Assembly (NCBI RefSeq): GCF_001942405.1 | Contig: NZ_MKKA01000033.1 | Coordinates: 124,001-188,000, forward strand | Source of the DNA: Ornithinimicrobium sp. CNJ-824 | GTDB taxonomy: Bacteria; Actinomycetota; Actinomycetes; Actinomycetales; Dermatophilaceae | Direction of reading: 5' to 3' | DNA: 64,000 bases | In this document: positions 20,775 through 31,118 of the stretch, one piece after another | Position numbering within the stretch: position 1 is the first letter of the stretch | Layout: every line of letters starts with the position of its first letter | The notes under the pieces: model-generated | The model's input: only the letters and a program-made list of their open reading frames with translations | Told to the model about the DNA's origin: nothing | The model's database searches: none | Program-made: the position numbers and the translations under genes

Positions 20775-20780
20775 TACGAT
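20775..20780 (+). promoter_or_regulatory. -10-like hexamer of serB
   Basis: TACGAT ends six bases before GTG 20787. No ribosome-binding site is visible, so a leaderless start is likely. Confidence 0.55.
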
Positions 20781-20786
20781 CGGCGC

Positions 20787-21667
20787 GTGCCCGTGCTGAC
20801 GCTCCTCACCGACCCCGCCCGCACCCGCCTCCCCCGCACCGCGGCGGAGGGGCTGCCGGTGGCGTGGGACGCCGGGGAGCCCCGGTGGCTGGCCACCGGG
20901 GTGGCGGTGCAGGTCCCGCTCGCGGGCCGCGTCGCGGACGACGAGCTCCGCGACCTGCGCGCGGCCTGGTCGGACCGGGGCGTGGACGCGGTGGTCCAGC
21001 CGGAGGTCGTGCGGCGTCGGGTGCTGCTCGCCGACATGGACTCCACGATCGTCCAGCAGGAGTGCGTCGACGAGCTGGCCGCGCACGCGGGGGTGGGGCA
21101 GGAGGTGGCCGCGATCACCGCGGCCGCGATGAACGGCGAGCTGGACTTCGCCCAGCGCTGCGGGCCCGGGTCGCGCTGCTGGCGGGCCTGCCCACCTCGG
21201 TCGTGGAGACCGTCCTGACCGAACGGATCACGCTGACCCCCGGGGCCCGCGAGCTGGTCGCCACCATGCGCGCCCACGGGGCCCGTACGGCCCTGGTCTC
21301 GGGGGGCTTCGTCCCGTTCACCGCCGAGGCAGCGGCACGGGTGGGGTTCGACGAGCACCGCGCCAACGTGCTGCAGGAGCAGGACGGGGTCTTCACCGGC
21401 GAGGTGGAGGAGCCGATCCTCGGCGCGGAGGCCAAGGTCGCGGCGCTCCGGGAGATCACGGCCGGGCTCGGGCTGCGGCCCCGGGACGCGATCGCCGTGG
21501 GCGACGGGGCCAACGACCTGGGGATGCTGGGGCTGGCCGGCACCGGGGTGGCGCTGCACGCCAAGCCGGTCGTGGCCGAGCAGTGCGACGTCCGGGTCGA
21601 CCACGGGGACCTCACGGCGCTGCTGTACCTGCAGGGCTACTCCGAGGCGGAGATCGTCGGCCGCTGA
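20787..21667 (+). CDS. serB: Phosphoserine phosphatase SerB, frame broken
   Basis: The reconstruction gives 293 residues. This HAD-family enzyme completes serine synthesis. Residues 1-75 form a divergent ACT-like domain; the HAD core has the nucleophile D83 and D85 ([19 protein letters not shown]), LVSGGFVPF, the Lys of GAEAKVAAL and [10 protein letters not shown]. The frame breaks at 21158, where CAGCGCTGCGGG lacks one C; with it the text reads [15 protein letters not shown]. The same GC(C)TGCGGG context is broken in the LOG gene. The 3' end overlaps trmD tail to tail by 31 bases. Confidence 0.93.
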
Positions 21668-22386
21668 GGCCCGTCGCCGGCGGCGCGGCGGTCCAGCATG
21701 TCCGGCCGGCGCTGCGCGGTGCGCTCGACCCGCTGCTCGTGGCGCCACCGGGCGATCTGCCCGTGGTGCCCGGAGAGCAGCACGGCCGGGACCTCACGCC
21801 CCCGCCACACGGGCGGCTTGGTGTAGACCGGGTACTCCAGGAGACCGTCCTCGTGGGACTCCTCGACGAGGGAGGCCTCGTTGCCCACGACCCCCGGGAC
21901 CAGTCGGACGACCGCCTCGGTCATCGCCAGCGCGGCCACCTCGCCCCCGTTGAGCACGTAGTCGCCCAGGCTGAGGACCGACAGGGGGTAGCGCCCGGCG
22001 AACTCCTCGTAGACCCGTTCGTCGATGCCCTCGTAGCGGCCGCAGGCGAAGACGAGCCAGTCCTCCTCCGACGCCATCCGCCGGGCCTCGGCCTGGGTGA
22101 ACGGCTCCCCGCCGGGACCGGGGACCACGATCCGGGGGGTCCGGCCGCGCACGGCGGAGCAGATCTCGTCCAGCGCCTCCCCCCAGGGCTCCGGCCGCAT
22201 CACCATGCCCGCGCCACCGCCGTAAGGGGTGTCGTCGACCGTCCGGTGCCGGTCGTGCGTCCACGTCCGCAGGTCGTGGACGTGCACCTCGACCAGGCCG
22301 TCGCGCCGGGCGCGGCCGATGAGCGAGAGGTCCAGCGGCGCGAGGTAGTCGGGGAAGATCGTCACCACGTCGATCCGGAGGGTCAC
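21637..22386 (-). CDS. trmD: tRNA (guanine-N1-)-methyltransferase TrmD
   Basis: 249 residues. It makes m1G37 in tRNAs reading CUN, CCN and CGG, preventing +1 slippage. The trefoil-knot SAM site is visible: [61 protein letters not shown], then [24 protein letters not shown] 22386 overlaps the rimM TGA (GTGA). The last 15 residues, beyond the conserved domain, lie over the 3' end of serB. It is the final gene of the rpsP-khpA-rimM-trmD cluster. Confidence 0.97.
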   Translation of the reverse strand: MTLRIDVVTIFPDYLAPLDLSLIGRARRDGLVEVHVHDLRTWTHDRHRTVDDTPYGGGAGMVMRPEPWGEALDEICSAVRGRTPRIVVPGPGGEPFTQAEARRMASEEDWLVFACGRYEGIDERVYEEFAGRYPLSVLSLGDYVLNGGEVAALAMTEAVVRLVPGVVGNEASLVEESHEDGLLEYPVYTKPPVWRGREVPAVLLSGHHGQIARWRHEQRVERTAQRRPDMLDRRAAGDGPQRPTISASE

Positions 22387-22907
22387 CTCCCCTCCCCCAG
22401 CTCGAGCAGGCCCGGCGGCGGGTCGACCACGACCCTCCCGGCCTCCTCGTCGATCTCCGGGACCAGCTCCTCGACGAAGGGCACGAGCACGCTGCCGCTC
22501 CCGGTGTCGACCTCGAGCAGGTCCTGGGCGGGCCGCAGGTGGAGGGCGGTCACGGTGCCGAGGGGGGTCCCGTCCGGCAGCACGACGGCCAGGCCGAGCA
22601 GCTCCTCCTCGCGCCAGGCCTCGTCGTCCCCGGCGTCCTCGTCGGGAACGAGCAGGCGGGTGCCCCGCAGCGCCTCGGCGGCGGTGCGGTCGGGGTGCCC
22701 CTCGAACCCGAGGAGGTAGATGCCCTGGTGGACCCGCACCGACCGCACCCGCAGCGGACCGGCCTCGACGGGGTCGGTGGCGAACTCGGCCCCCGGCACG
22801 AAGCGCCGTCCGGGCTCGTCGGTGTGCACCTGGACGGTGACCTCCCCGCGGAGGCCGTGCGGCCTCCCGACGCGTGCGGCGACGATCTCCGGCCGGTCCT
22901 GGACCAT
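22383..22907 (-). CDS. rimM: 16S rRNA processing protein RimM
   Basis: 174 residues. It assists late assembly of the 30S head through S19. The N-terminal beta barrel ([24 protein letters not shown]) and the C-terminal PRC barrel ([23 protein letters not shown]) are both complete. ATG 22907 follows AAGGGAGG by about six bases. A hairpin at 22958-23000 lies upstream, so rimM-trmD expression may be partly separated from rpsP-khpA, as in other bacteria where the two pairs differ strongly in level. Confidence 0.95.
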   Translation of the reverse strand: MVQDRPEIVAARVGRPHGLRGEVTVQVHTDEPGRRFVPGAEFATDPVEAGPLRVRSVRVHQGIYLLGFEGHPDRTAAEALRGTRLLVPDEDAGDDEAWREEELLGLAVVLPDGTPLGTVTALHLRPAQDLLEVDTGSGSVLVPFVEELVPEIDEEAGRVVVDPPPGLLELGEGR

Positions 22908-22957
22908 GGGCTACCTCCCTTGTGGGGGAACTGCAGGGTATGGGGTGGGGCCGGACG

Positions 22958-23000
22958 CAGCACGCCCGCCGGGCGCAGGTGCGCCGGGCGGGCCGTGCTG
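22958..23000 (-). terminator. Hairpin between khpA and rimM
   Basis: A stem of about 19 bp (CAGCACG... with ...CGTGCTG) with one bulge, one mismatch and an AGGT loop starts 15 bases after the khpA stop. It probably reduces read-through into rimM-trmD. Confidence 0.6.
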
Positions 23001-23014
23001 GAGCGGGCGTGGGC

Positions 23015-23257
23015 TCAGCGCTGACGGTCGGTGTCGACGATGTCGACCCGGACCTTCTGACCGCCGGCCAGGGCGCCCACCACCGTGCGCAGCGCGCTGG
23101 CGGTGCGACCTCGGCGGCCGATGACGCGGCCGAGGTCGTCCGGGTGCACGCGGACCTCGAGGATGTCCCCCTGCCGGGCGCCGCGGGTCCGGACGGTCAC
23201 GTCGCCGTCGTGGTCCACGATGCCCTTGACCAGGTGCTCCAGCGCCTCCTCGAGCAC
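23015..23257 (-). CDS. khpA: KH-domain RNA-binding protein KhpA
   Basis: 80 residues, a single KH domain with the GxxG loop in [14 protein letters not shown]. It is the small partner of KhpB/Jag type proteins, binding RNA to affect cell division and elongation in Gram-positive bacteria. ATG 23257 starts two bases after the rpsP stop. The conserved order rpsP-khpA-rimM-trmD supports the call. Confidence 0.93.
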   Translation of the reverse strand: MLEEALEHLVKGIVDHDGDVTVRTRGARQGDILEVRVHPDDLGRVIGRRGRTASALRTVVGALAGGQKVRVDIVDTDRQR

Positions 23258-23259
23258 GG

Positions 23260-23787
23260 TCAGGCCTGCTCGGTCTGCTCGGCCGCCTCGTCGCCGGAAG
23301 TGGACGCCGCCGAGGAGTCGGTGTCCGCGGCGGGCGCGGTCTCCTCGGCCTTGGGCTCCTCGGCCTTCGCCTCGTCGGCCTTGGGCTCCTCGGCCTTGTC
23401 CTTCTTGCTGCGGCGCTTGGTGGCCGGGGCGTCGGCGTCGTCCTGGTCGGCGGCCGCGAGGGCCGCCTCGTACAGGGCCTTCTTGTCGGGCCGGGGCTCC
23501 TTGACCTTCAGGGTGCCCTCCGCGCCGGGCTCACCCTTGTACCGCTGCCAGTCACCGGTCACCCGGAGCAGGGCGGCGACCTGCTCGGTCGGCTGGGCGC
23601 CGACGCCGAGCCAGTACTGCACCCGCTCGGAGTCGATGTCGATGAGCGAGGGCTCCTCGGTGGGGTGGTACTTGCCGATCTCCTCGATCGCACGGCCGTC
23701 GCGCTTGGTGCGCGAGTCCATGACGACGACGCGGTAGTACGGTGCACGGATCTTGCCCATGCGCTTCAGGCGGATCTTGACAGCCAC
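23260..23787 (-). CDS. rpsP: 30S ribosomal protein S16 with a long charged tail
   Basis: 175 residues, about twice the usual 80-90. The S16 fold ends near residue 90 ([42 protein letters not shown]). Residues 115-175 are a tail of imperfect repeats rich in Lys, Ala, Glu and Asp ([17 protein letters not shown]), ending in a Ser/Thr/Glu run. Such tails occur in other actinobacterial S16 proteins but their role is unknown. GTG 23787 follows AGGAG by 11 bases. The leader from the predicted promoter is about 120 bases. Confidence 0.96.
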   Translation of the reverse strand: MAVKIRLKRMGKIRAPYYRVVVMDSRTKRDGRAIEEIGKYHPTEEPSLIDIDSERVQYWLGVGAQPTEQVAALLRVTGDWQRYKGEPGAEGTLKVKEPRPDKKALYEAALAAADQDDADAPATKRRSKKDKAEEPKADEAKAEEPKAEETAPAADTDSSAASTSGDEAAEQTEQA

Positions 23788-23912
23788 GTGTGGGGTGTCT
23801 CCTGTTCTGGGTTGTGGGCACGGCGAGACCGCAGGCGAATCACTGCGGGGAGTCGTGGCCCGGTGTGTAGGCGTCCGGTCCAGCCGGGGCGACCGGACGG
23901 GTACAGCGGTCC

Positions 23913-23941
23913 ATTGTGCCAGACACCGACGTCTTCCCCAA
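23913..23941 (-). promoter_or_regulatory. Promoter of rpsP-khpA
   Basis: TTGGGG, 17 bases, CACAAT on the minus strand, just past the ramB stop. The TTGGG -35 matches those of rpsB and rpmB. Confidence 0.55.
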
Positions 23942-23956
23942 CCGCCCGGCGGGACC

Positions 23957-25454
23957 TCACTGCCGGGCGTGCTCGGCGACGAACCCGAGGACCTCGGTGT
24001 CGTCGACCCCCGGGAAGACGCCGGGAGGCATGACCGCCAGCAGGTGCGAGTGGGCCCGGGCGCTGGGCCACACCTTGCCCTGCCAGCGCCGGGCGAGCTC
24101 CGGCGGTGGCTGGGTGCAGCAGCGCGGGTCGGGACACCCCGACACCCGCCGCTGGGTGGTGTCCCGGCCACGCATCCAGCGCACCTGGTCGAAGGGCACG
24201 CCGACGGCGACGGAGAACCGGCCGGCAGGGGTCTGCTCCGCCACGGCCGTGCACCAGAACGTGCCGCGACCGGTGTCGGTGTACTGGTGGTACACCTCCC
24301 CCGTCGGCTGCTCGAAGACCACGCGGGCGGTCCAGGACCGGCACACCCGGGCACCCTCGATGCGCCCGAGGCGTCCATCGGGAAGCGGATCCCGTCGTTC
24401 TCGTACGCCTTGTAGACCACCCCGTCGGCGCTGGTCCGCATGAAGTGCACCCGCAGGTCCAGGTGGCGGGTGGCCAGGTTGCAGAACCGGTGGGCCGCCG
24501 TCTCGAACGAGACCCCGTAGGCGTCCCGAAGGTCCTCGAGGGCGATGTCGCGGTCCTGCTTGGCCCGCTGCAGGAACGGCACCGCGCTGGAGCGCGGGAG
24601 CAGGACCGCGGCGGCGAAGTAGTTGATCTCCACCCGTTGGGCGAGGAACTCCGCGTAGTCGCGCGGGGGCTCGTGCCCCAGCACGGTGTGGCCCAGCGCC
24701 TGCAGCGCGGTCGCCGGAGGTCGTGGCCGCCACGGACGGGGACGTAGATGCGCCGGTGCTCCAGGTCGGTCACGGTGCGGGTGGAGGACGGCAGGTCGGT
24801 GACCGGCTCGATGGTGAAGCCGACGTGCCGGGCGATGCGGTTGACCGCCTCCCGGGTGACGGGGCCGTGGGTGTGGTCGACCACCGCCGCCAGCTCGGCG
24901 GCCCGCTCCTCGATGAGGGGGAAGTAGTTGTCCGCCTCCCGCATGAGCCGACGCAGCTCGGCGTTCGCGGCCCGCGCGTACTCGGGCGTGGCCGTCCGGT
25001 GGTGCTGCAGGCCGACCACCGTCTCGTACATCCCCACCAGCGCCTCCAGGGCGTCGTCCGGCAGTCCCGGGCCGACCCGCACCTCGGGGATGCCCAGGCT
25101 CTCGAAGCCCGGCGAGCGCTGGGCCCGCTCCCACCGCACCTCGAGGGCCGCCCGCCTGCTGGGGGGCGCTCCGGCCAGCAGCTGGTCGGCCTCGACCCCG
25201 AGGGCCTGCGCCAGCGCCGTGAGGGTCGACACCCGGGCCTCGCGCCGACCGTTCTCGATCAGGGACAGGGCCGAGGCCGACAGCCCGGTGCGCCCGGCCA
25301 GCGCGGCGAGGGTCAGGCCGGCCTCCCGCCGGTGGTGGCGCAGGCGTCGGCCGAGGGCCACGGGATCCCCCGAGCCGGCCGTGGACCCGTCCGCGGTCCC
25401 CTCCAGCCGGGCGGACGGGGTGAACGGCAGCACCCGCTCGTGCACGGTAGTCAT
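23957..25454 (-). CDS. ramB: RamB-type regulator of acetate/propionate metabolism, two frame breaks
   Basis: The reconstruction gives 499 residues. An XRE helix-turn-helix (about 28-93, [27 protein letters not shown]) is followed by a M78/ImmA-like segment ([17 protein letters not shown]) and the short-chain fatty acid regulator domain ([69 protein letters not shown] with clustered Cys). Known RamB represses or tunes aceA, aceB and the ack-pta genes. Breaks at about 24717 and 24363 each need one missing base (the second restores GAIEGARVC). It is divergent from aceA, so it probably controls it. Confidence 0.88.
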
Positions 25455-25466
25455 CTGTGCACGATA

Positions 25467-25484
25467 GCGAAAGAAGTGCGAAAG
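25467..25484. promoter_or_regulatory. Candidate RamB operator in the ramB-aceA gap
   Basis: Two direct GCGAAAG copies, starting at 25467 and 25478, are 11 bases apart, one helical turn, and 13 bases upstream of the ramB start. On the other strand they read CTTTCGC, close to the T-rich half of the known corynebacterial RamB site. Function is inferred. Confidence 0.45.
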
Positions 25485-25572
25485 TTCACACCACCTCGGG
25501 GGTGCAGCGGGGCCAGTGGTGCGGCACAGTTGTCAACACGGACCGATCACCACGACAGACAGGGGTTCAACG

Positions 25573-26883
<1,311 letters not shown>

Positions 26884-26899
26884 GCGACCCCACCACGGT

Positions 26900-26943
26900 G
26901 CACCCGGTGGCCGACGGCGACCTCGTCGCCGGCCACCGGGTGC
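26900..26943 (+). terminator. Long hairpin between aceA and aceB
   Basis: A 19-bp stem with a three-base bulge and a CTC loop begins 17 bases after the aceA stop. The outer 12 bp (GCACCCGGTGGC with its complement) and inner 7 bp (CGGCGAC/GTCGCCG) are perfect. There is no U-tract. It could stabilise aceA mRNA or attenuate aceB. Confidence 0.55.
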
Positions 26944-27040
26944 CGCCGTCCCGCGGGGCCACGCCGGACCGTCGTGACCTCGACGGGCCGGTGCCCACCG
27001 TCCCCGACCGCAGAACCGCCCCGGAGGCAAGGACAGCCCG

Positions 27041-28630
27041 ATGGACAGCTACCTCACCGACCTGCTGGACGACGACGGACTGACGGCGCTGGCCGCCGTG
27101 GAGCGCTCGACCCGGCCCGAGCGGCTGCGTCTGATGAGGACCCGCAAGGACCTCAGCCGGCGGGTGCAGGCCGGGGAGGACCTGGCGCTGGACGAGGCGA
27201 CACGGGCCGTGCGGGAGGACTCCACCTGGCGGGTCTCCCCCCCTCCGCCCGACCTGACCTACCGCCTCGTCGAGCTGGCCACGCCCGCCACCGCCGAGGC
27301 CGCCAAGGGGGCCCTGGGTGCCGGTACCGACGTCTGGGTGGCCGACCTGGAGGACATGCTGGTCCCCACCCCGGCCCGGCTGACCGCCGCCCACCAGGTC
27401 ATCGCCGAGGTGGCCGGCTCCCGCGCCGGCGACCCCGAGCCGAGGGTGCCGACCCTCATGGTCCGCCCGCGCGGCCTGCACCTGCCCGAGGCGCACCTGC
27501 TGGTGGACGACGAGCCGGTGAGCGCACCCGTCGCCGACGTGGTCACCTTCCTCGCCCGGTGCGGGCAGGGCCTGCTGGACAACGGCACCGGCCCCTACCT
27601 CTACCTGCCCAAGCTGGAGACGGGCGAGGAGGCCGCCTGGTGGGACGACCTGCTGACCCGCAGCGAGGGGGCCCTCGGGCTGCCCCCAGGGTGCACGCGG
27701 GTCAGCGTGCTGGTGGAGACCGTGCAGGCGGTCTACCAGCTCGAGGAGATCCTGCACGCGCTGCGCCACCGGGTCACCGGGCTGGCCGCCGGCCGGTGGG
27801 ACTACGTCTTCTCCCACCTGCGCACCTACGGCCACCGCCCGGACCACACGCTGCCCGACCGGGACGCGTTCACGATGAACACCCGCTTCCTGCGGACCTA
27901 CACCGAGGTCATCGTCCGCACCTGCCACCGGCGGGGCGTGCAGGCCATCGGCGGCCCCATCGCGCTGGCCGCCAGCGGTCCGTTCGACGAGTCGGTCGCG
28001 ATGACCCACGCCCGGGTCCACCGGGACAAGGCCCGCGAGGCCAAGCAGGGCTTCGACGGCGCCTGGACCCTCCACCCGGCCCTCGTGCCGGTGGCCCGGG
28101 CGCCGTTCGAGGAACGGGACCGTCTGGCGGGCGCGGACGCGACCGGCCGGTGGCGGGCGCAGGGGGAGGACGAGCCCCAGGTGGTCGTGGACCCCGAGGC
28201 CCTGCGCGACGTCAGCGCCCTGCCCGGCACGGCCACGCTCACCGGCATGCGGACGGCGCTGCGCTCGTCGTTGACGTACCTGACCGGGTGGCTCGCGGGT
28301 GAGGGCACCGCCGTGATCGCCGGCCACATCGAGGACTTCGGCACCGTCGAGCTGGCCCGCATGCAGCTGTGGCAGTGGCTCGCCCACGAGACCCGGTTCG
28401 CCGAGGGACCGACGATGTCGACCCGTCTGCTGGACCGCGTGCTCGAGGACGAGGTCGCGCTGATCCGGCGGCGGGGGGCCCGGGAGGACCTGCTCCAGCA
28501 CGCCGTGCGGCTCCTGCGGGACGCCGTCGTCGCCGAGGAGCCGCCCGCGTTCCTGTCCGTGCAGGCCTACGAGGTCCTGCTCGCCGTCTCCCGGTCCGCC
28601 GGGTCTCTCGAGGGCGGGTCGGCCGCCTGA
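27041..28630 (+). CDS. aceB: Malate synthase (A-type)
   Basis: 529 residues, the short A form, not the 730-residue GlcB form. It condenses glyoxylate with acetyl-CoA. Seen: VADLEDMLVPT, PTLMVRPRGLHLPEAH, YLYLPKLETGEEAAWWDDL, VSVLVETVQAVYQLEEILHAL, RWDYVFSHLRTYGH, AKQGFDGAWTLHPALVPVA and the C-terminal domain with HIEDFGTVELARMQLWQWL. ATG 27041 follows AAGGACAG. The gap to aceA is 157 bases and holds a long hairpin, so aceB may be co-transcribed at lower level. Confidence 0.95.
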   Translation: MDSYLTDLLDDDGLTALAAVERSTRPERLRLMRTRKDLSRRVQAGEDLALDEATRAVREDSTWRVSPPPPDLTYRLVELATPATAEAAKGALGAGTDVWVADLEDMLVPTPARLTAAHQVIAEVAGSRAGDPEPRVPTLMVRPRGLHLPEAHLLVDDEPVSAPVADVVTFLARCGQGLLDNGTGPYLYLPKLETGEEAAWWDDLLTRSEGALGLPPGCTRVSVLVETVQAVYQLEEILHALRHRVTGLAAGRWDYVFSHLRTYGHRPDHTLPDRDAFTMNTRFLRTYTEVIVRTCHRRGVQAIGGPIALAASGPFDESVAMTHARVHRDKAREAKQGFDGAWTLHPALVPVARAPFEERDRLAGADATGRWRAQGEDEPQVVVDPEALRDVSALPGTATLTGMRTALRSSLTYLTGWLAGEGTAVIAGHIEDFGTVELARMQLWQWLAHETRFAEGPTMSTRLLDRVLEDEVALIRRRGAREDLLQHAVRLLRDAVVAEEPPAFLSVQAYEVLLAVSRSAGSLEGGSAA

Positions 28631-28663
28631 GGCCGACCGGGGCGACCGGCGGCGTCGGGCCGG

Positions 28664-29766
28664 TCAGCCGCGTGCGCCGGAGTGCCGGTGGCTCACGCCC
28701 CGCAGGATGACCTTGTCCGGCGCGGCCATCGTGCGCACGTCCGCACGCGGGTCCTCGCGGTAGACGACCAGGTCGGCCGACTCGCCCTCCTCGATGCCCG
28801 GGCGGCCCAGCCAGGCGCGGGCGGACCAGGTGGCCGCCCCGATGGCCTCGAGGGCGGTCATCCCGGTCCGGGTCAGCGCCTCCACCTCCTGGGCCACCAG
28901 CCGTGGGGCAGCTGCCCGCCGGCGTCGGTGCCCACGTAGACGGGGATGCCCGCCTCCCGGGCCTTGGCGACCGTCTCGTAGCGTCGCTCGTAGAGGTCCA
29001 TCATGTGGTCGGCGTAGGTGGGGAACTTGCCCCGTCCCGCCTCGGCGAACGCCGGGAAGTTGTCGATGTTGACCAGGGTCGGGACGATCGCGATCTGCTG
29101 CCGGGCGAAGGTCTCGATCGTCTCGTCGGTCAGACCCGTCGCGTGCTCGATGCAGTCGGTCCCGGCGGCGGCGAAGTCGACGAGGGACTGCTCCCCGAAG
29201 CAGTGCGCCGTGACGCGTGCCCCCTCCTCGTGGGCCGCGGCGATCGCCTCGGTCAGGACGTCGACCGGCCAGCACACGCCGAGGTCGCCCGTCTCGCGGT
29301 CGATCCAGTCGCCGACCAGCTTGACCCACCCGTCGCCGTTGCGGGCCTCCTGCCGCACGTACTCGACCAGGTCCTCGGGCTCGATCTCCCAGGCGAAGTT
29401 CCTCAGGTAGCGCCTGGTGCGCGCGATGTGCCGGCCCGCACGGATCAGGCGCGGCAGGTCCTCGCGCTCCTGGACCCACCGCGTGTCGGCCGGGCTGCCG
29501 GCGTCCCGCAGCAGCAGGGCCCCGGCGTCCCTCTCCGCGAGCGCGTGCTCCTCGGCGCGGGCATCGTCCACGGCGCCGTGCGCCTCGAGCCCGACGTGGC
29601 AGTGCGCGTCGACGAGCCCGGGGACGGCATACCCGTGCACCGTCTCCACGTCGCCGCCGGTGGGCGCGCTCAGGCTGAACCGCCCGTCGACCACCCAGAC
29701 CTCGTCCAGCACCTCCTCGGGTCCGACCAGGACCTGGCCCTTGACGTGCAGCACCGGTGAACTCAT
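28664..29766 (-). CDS. Metal-dependent amidohydrolase family protein, frame broken
   Basis: The reconstruction gives 367 residues. A TIM-barrel amidohydrolase of the imidazolonepropionase/prolidase-like group: VDAHCHVGL (HxH metal pair), GDGWVKLVGDW (bridging Lys), VTAHCFGEQSL, CIEHATGL and VGTDAGGQLPHG (metal Asp). The substrate cannot be told from sequence. The frame breaks at about 28904; one extra C in CACGGCTGGTGG would read HGLVAQEVEALTRTGMT. ATG 29766 follows AGGAGG. The 5' region carries a GGGTATGCCGT copy at 29786 and another lies within the gene at 29624. It is divergent from the acetyltransferase gene. Confidence 0.8.
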
Positions 29767-29785
29767 CTGCGCCTCGCCTCCTCGC

Positions 29786-29796
29786 GGGTATGCCGT
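29786..29796 (+). repeat. 5'-leader copy of the GGGTATGCCGT motif
   Basis: An exact GGGTATGCCGT lies 20 bases upstream of the amidohydrolase start, in opposite orientation to the copy at 29624-29634. Being non-coding, it shows that the motif is not a codon effect. Confidence 0.6.
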
Positions 29797-29827
29797 GCGG
29801 TCAGGCTATCGGTGCACCCGGCCCGGG

Positions 29828-29833
29828 TAGACT
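29828..29833 (+). promoter_or_regulatory. -10-like hexamer of the acetyltransferase-like gene
   Basis: TAGACT ends eight bases before GTG 29842, with no Shine-Dalgarno. Confidence 0.5.
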
Positions 29834-29841
29834 GGACCCTC

Positions 29842-30540
29842 GTGCCCGGACCCCACCAGCCCGCCCAGCCGCCGCCCTCCCGTGCCTCCCTGGAGGTCCC
29901 GCGGGTCGACCTGGGGGAGCTGATCCGCGACGCGGCGGAGGGTCGCTTCCCGGCGGCGGACGGCGGCTTCTCCCGGTCGACGCCCTGGGTGCCGGGGGTC
30001 GAGGCCGCGGTCGCCCTGACCGGCCACGCGGTGATGGTGGTGGACGAGCACGTCACCGACGGTCAGCTGGCCGCCCTGGGCGTCCACGGGTTCGGCGGTG
30101 CGCACGACCCTCGCGTCGCCGTCGCCCTGGCCGGCGACGGGCCGATCAACGTGCTCGACGTGCTCCTGGTGGGCCGGGGCACCGGTCGGGGCGGTCCCCT
30201 GGTGCACCGGCCCGACCTCGCCGAGACCGACCGGGCCGTCCATGCGGGCGAGTGGCGCGACCATGTGGACGTCTACGGACTTCCGGACCCCGCGAGCACG
30301 GCGCTGGCGACCCTGTCCCTGGGGATCGGCGGGCTGCCCGAGGTCGGCATCCAGGCGCAGGGCGGTGATGCCGACGTCCTCCTGGAGGGCATCCTCGGCC
30401 GGCTGCCCGCCGGGGATGTCCTCGTGGCCTCCGTCACGCCGGGCAACGCCCGCTCGCTGCGGTTCTTCCTGCGGCACGGGTTCGTACCGCTGGGCAGCGA
30501 GCAGCTGTGGAAGCCGTCGCGCCTGCGGCCCGTGGTCTAG
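29842..30540 (+). CDS. Putative GNAT-type N-acetyltransferase
   Basis: 232 residues. The C-terminal GNAT signature is the clearest part: VASVTPGNARSLRFFLRHGFVPLGSEQLW, with the GNAR-x-L helix and RHGFVPLG strand. The N-terminal half, including GFSRSTPWVPGVEAAVALTGHAVMVV, is divergent and lacks a clear acetyl-CoA pyrophosphate loop, so activity and substrate are uncertain. GTG 29842 is preferred over upstream codons because of the -10 spacing. Its TAG and the mug TAG share a palindromic CTAG, so the two genes end on the same four bases. Confidence 0.5.
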   Translation: MPGPHQPAQPPPSRASLEVPRVDLGELIRDAAEGRFPAADGGFSRSTPWVPGVEAAVALTGHAVMVVDEHVTDGQLAALGVHGFGGAHDPRVAVALAGDGPINVLDVLLVGRGTGRGGPLVHRPDLAETDRAVHAGEWRDHVDVYGLPDPASTALATLSLGIGGLPEVGIQAQGGDADVLLEGILGRLPAGDVLVASVTPGNARSLRFFLRHGFVPLGSEQLWKPSRLRPVV

Positions 30541-31118
30541 GCGGGGAGGACCCCCGCGGCCCGGGCGGCCCGCGCGTAGGCGGTGGCGAGCGTGTCCACC
30601 GTCTCGTGGGCGTTGAGCCCGCTGGGGTTGGGCACCACCCACAGCTGCGCCCCCTCGAGGTCCTCCGGCTGCCGGCCGACGACCGCCCGGCGTTCGCCGA
30701 AGGCGGTCCGGTAGGCGGTGATGCCCGCGACCGCCACGACGACGGGCGGCGCGCGCCGGACGAGCGCACGGAGCCGGGCGCCGCCCTCCCGCAGCTCGGA
30801 CGCCGTCAGCTCGTCGGCCCGGGCGGTGGCGCGGCGGACGAGGTTGGTGATCCCCAGCCCTCGACGGAGCAGGGTCTCGCGCTGGGCGTCGTCCAGGCCG
30901 GCGGCGGGGTCGACCGGCCCGGGCAGGATCCCCGCCCGGTGCAGCGCCGGGTAGAACCGGTTGCCGGGGTGGGCGAAGTGCGTCTGCGTGGCCGCGGTCC
31001 ACAGTCCCGGGTTGATGCCCACGAAGAGCAGCCGTACGCGACCGTCGGACGGCAGCAGGTCGGGGACCTCGGCGTCCCGGAAGCCCTCCAGCTCGGCGCG
31101 GGTGAACCGTCGGGTCAT
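30537..31118 (-). CDS. mug: G/U mismatch-specific uracil/thymine-DNA glycosylase (Mug)
   Basis: 193 residues. The family signature is clear: LLFVGINPGLWTAATQTHFA with GINPG at 34-38, then HPGNRFYPAL, and the wedge loop VVPNPSGLNAHE. It excises uracil, thymine or ethenocytosine opposite G in deaminated or alkylated DNA. Such repair matters in a GC-rich genome exposed to cytosine deamination. The ATG at 31118 overlaps the M4 protease TGA (ATGA), an unusual partnership. Confidence 0.93.
   Translation of the reverse strand: MTRRFTRAELEGFRDAEVPDLLPSDGRVRLLFVGINPGLWTAATQTHFAHPGNRFYPALHRAGILPGPVDPAAGLDDAQRETLLRRGLGITNLVRRATARADELTASELREGGARLRALVRRAPPVVVAVAGITAYRTAFGERRAVVGRQPEDLEGAQLWVVPNPSGLNAHETVDTLATAYARAARAAGVLPA

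Noticed and set aside
26898-27083. Small open frame between aceA and aceB
   Set aside because: It covers the hairpin and runs into aceB out of frame; no ribosome-binding site and no protein-like pattern.
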